From Streptococcus sp. 596553 (GTDB lineage Bacteria > Bacillota > Bacilli > Lactobacillales > Streptococcaceae): DNA of 64,000 nucleotides. Both the position numbers and the translations under genes were made by a program. Positions 62,601 through 64,000 of this stretch are shown in pieces; the stretch's first letter is position 1; the number at the start of each line of letters is the position of its first letter. The notes beneath the pieces were generated by a model, which saw only the letters and a program-made list of their open reading frames with translations, ran no database searches and was not told the DNA's origin. The stretch lies in the NCBI RefSeq assembly GCF_900411395.1, contig NZ_OXCQ01000002.1:124001-188000 (forward strand), in the 5' to 3' direction.

Positions 62601-64000
62601 ATGATAAGGAATAAAAAACAAGATTATGTATTGGCCTACAAGCAACCAGCTTCAAGAACATATAAGGGTTGGGAAGAAGAGGCCTTACCGATAGGCAATG
62701 GTTCTTTAGGGGCAAAAATATTTGGGCTTATAGGGGCTGAACGGATTCAATTCAATGAAAAAAGTCTCTGGTCTGGTGGTCCACTTCCTGATAGTTCAGA
62801 TTATCAGGGTGGAAATCTTCAGGATCAGTATGCTTTTTTAGCTGAGATTCGGTAGGCTTTGGAAAAGAGAGATTACAATCGGGCTAAAGAACTGGCTGAA
62901 CAGCACCTAGTCGGGCCAAAAACGAGTCAATATGGGACCTATCTGTCCTTTGGGGATATTTTTATTGAGTTCAGCCAGCAAGGTATGACTTTGTCTCAGG
63001 TGACGGACTATCAGAGACAGCTGAATATTAGTAAGGCACTTGCGACGACTTCTTATGCCTATAAGGGAACGCGATTTGAACGTGAAACCTTTGCCAGTTT
63101 TCCAGATGATCTCTTGGTTCAACGTTTTACTAAGGAAGGGTTGGAAACTCTAGATTTTACTATAGAACTATCCTTGACCCGTGATTTGGCTTCTGATGGA
63201 AAGTATGAACAGGAAAAATCTGATTACAAGGAGTGCCAGTTAGATATTACTGATTCTTATATCTTGATGAGGGGACGGGTTAAGGATAGTGATCTGCAGT
63301 TTGCGAGTTATCTAGCTTGGGAAACGGATGGAGACATTAGAGTCTGGTCAGATAAGGTTCAGATATCAGGAGCCAGTTATGCCAATCTTTTCTTGGTAGC
63401 TAAGACGGATTTTGCCCAGAATCCTGCTAGCAATTATCGCAAGAAAATAGATTTAGAGCAGCAAGTAAAGGACTTGGTGGAGACAGCTAAAGAAAAGGGC
63501 TATGCCCAATTGAAATCAAGGCATATTGAGGACTATCAAGCCTTATTCCAGCGTGTTCAATTGGATTTGGGAGCTGAAGTTGACGCATCCACTACAGATG
63601 ATTTGTTAAAAAATTATAAGCCACAAGAAGGGCAGTCTTTGGAGGAGCTGTTCTTCCAGTATGGACGGTATTTATTGATTAGTTCTTCTAGAGATTGCTC
63701 AGATGCTCTACCAGCTAACCTACAGGGAGTCTGGAATGCGGTCGATAATCCTCCTTGGAATTCAGACTATCACCTGAATATCAATCTGCAGATGAATTAT
63801 TGGCCAGCCTATATTACTAATCTCCTAGAGACAGCCTTTCCGGTCATCAACTATATAGATGATTTGCGTGTCTATGGTCGTCTAGCGGCTGCAAGGTATG
63901 CAGGAATCGTCTCTCAGGAAGGGGAGGAGAATGGTTGGTTGGTTCATACTCAAGCGACTCCCTTTGGTTGGACGGCACCTGGTTGGGATTACTATTGGGG
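62601..64000 (+). pseudogene. GH95 alpha-L-fucosidase gene with an internal stop, cut by window end
   Basis: Family 95 fucosidases remove alpha-1,2-fucose. The frame from ATG 62601 gives the N-terminal domain ([17 protein letters not shown], then [11 protein letters not shown]), meets TAG at 62853-62855 in ...LAEIR, and continues open in the same frame to the window end with the GH95 signature WNSDYHLNINLQMNYWPA (two Asn of the catalytic site) at about 63760. A CAG to TAG change explains it. No signal peptide; similar streptococcal enzymes are cytoplasmic. The 3' part lies beyond the window. Confidence 0.85.

Overview
The window comes from a low-GC Gram-positive coccus of the Streptococcus mitis/pneumoniae group. 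The evidence is the gene content (der, secA, alr, recG, the sialic-acid locus, pbp2b-recR-ddl-murF, ftsA-ftsZ-ylm-divIVA-ileS, gpmA, in the order I remember from pneumococcus), the many BOX and RUP repeats, and a choline-binding module on a surface protein. No nanB sialidase gene and no sugar PTS gene lie in the sialic-acid locus, and pbp2b is altered. This fits S. mitis, S. pseudopneumoniae or an atypical pneumococcus better than a classical pneumococcus, but the species cannot be settled from the sequence alone.

Layout. 1-5.3 kb: the 3' part of der, a small membrane protein, an Rgg-type regulator divergent from a tiny Trp-rich peptide gene, then a putative ABC exporter. 5.3-13.6 kb: housekeeping genes secA, two tandem DAHP synthases, acpS, alr, recG. 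13.5-14.04 kb: a tandem duplication of a short transcription unit that encodes a 20-residue peptide. 14.1-15.2 kb: an acetyl esterase. 15.4-36.4 kb: the sialic-acid locus, holding a large sialidase (nanA, frameshifted at a poly-G tract and ending in choline-binding repeats), an Rpn-type nuclease gene, two ABC sugar importers, two YhcH proteins, an oxidoreductase, NanE, a DUF624 protein, N-acetylneuraminate lyase, a ROK kinase and the RpiR regulator. Four promoters in it share one composite architecture. 36.6-51.8 kb: cell-wall and division genes, with a T-box leader before ileS. 52-57.7 kb: a very large M26-family metalloprotease with a LysM-like N-terminus. 57.9-59.2 kb: an IS30-family element with a damaged catalytic motif. 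59.3-64 kb: gpmA, repeats, a membrane glycosyltransferase split at a TA-dinucleotide tract, and a GH95 fucosidase gene with an internal stop.

How it works together. NanA would release sialic acid from host glycans. The ABC importers bring it (or its 2,7-anhydro form) in; YhcH and the oxidoreductase would prepare it; the lyase, kinase and NanE turn it into GlcNAc-6-P; NanR (RpiR) and CcpA probably control the set. Several surface functions look switchable or decayed: sialidase by a G tract, glycosyltransferase by a TA tract, one nan promoter by an A tract, fucosidase by a stop codon. All simple-repeat calls depend on the read accuracy at those tracts.
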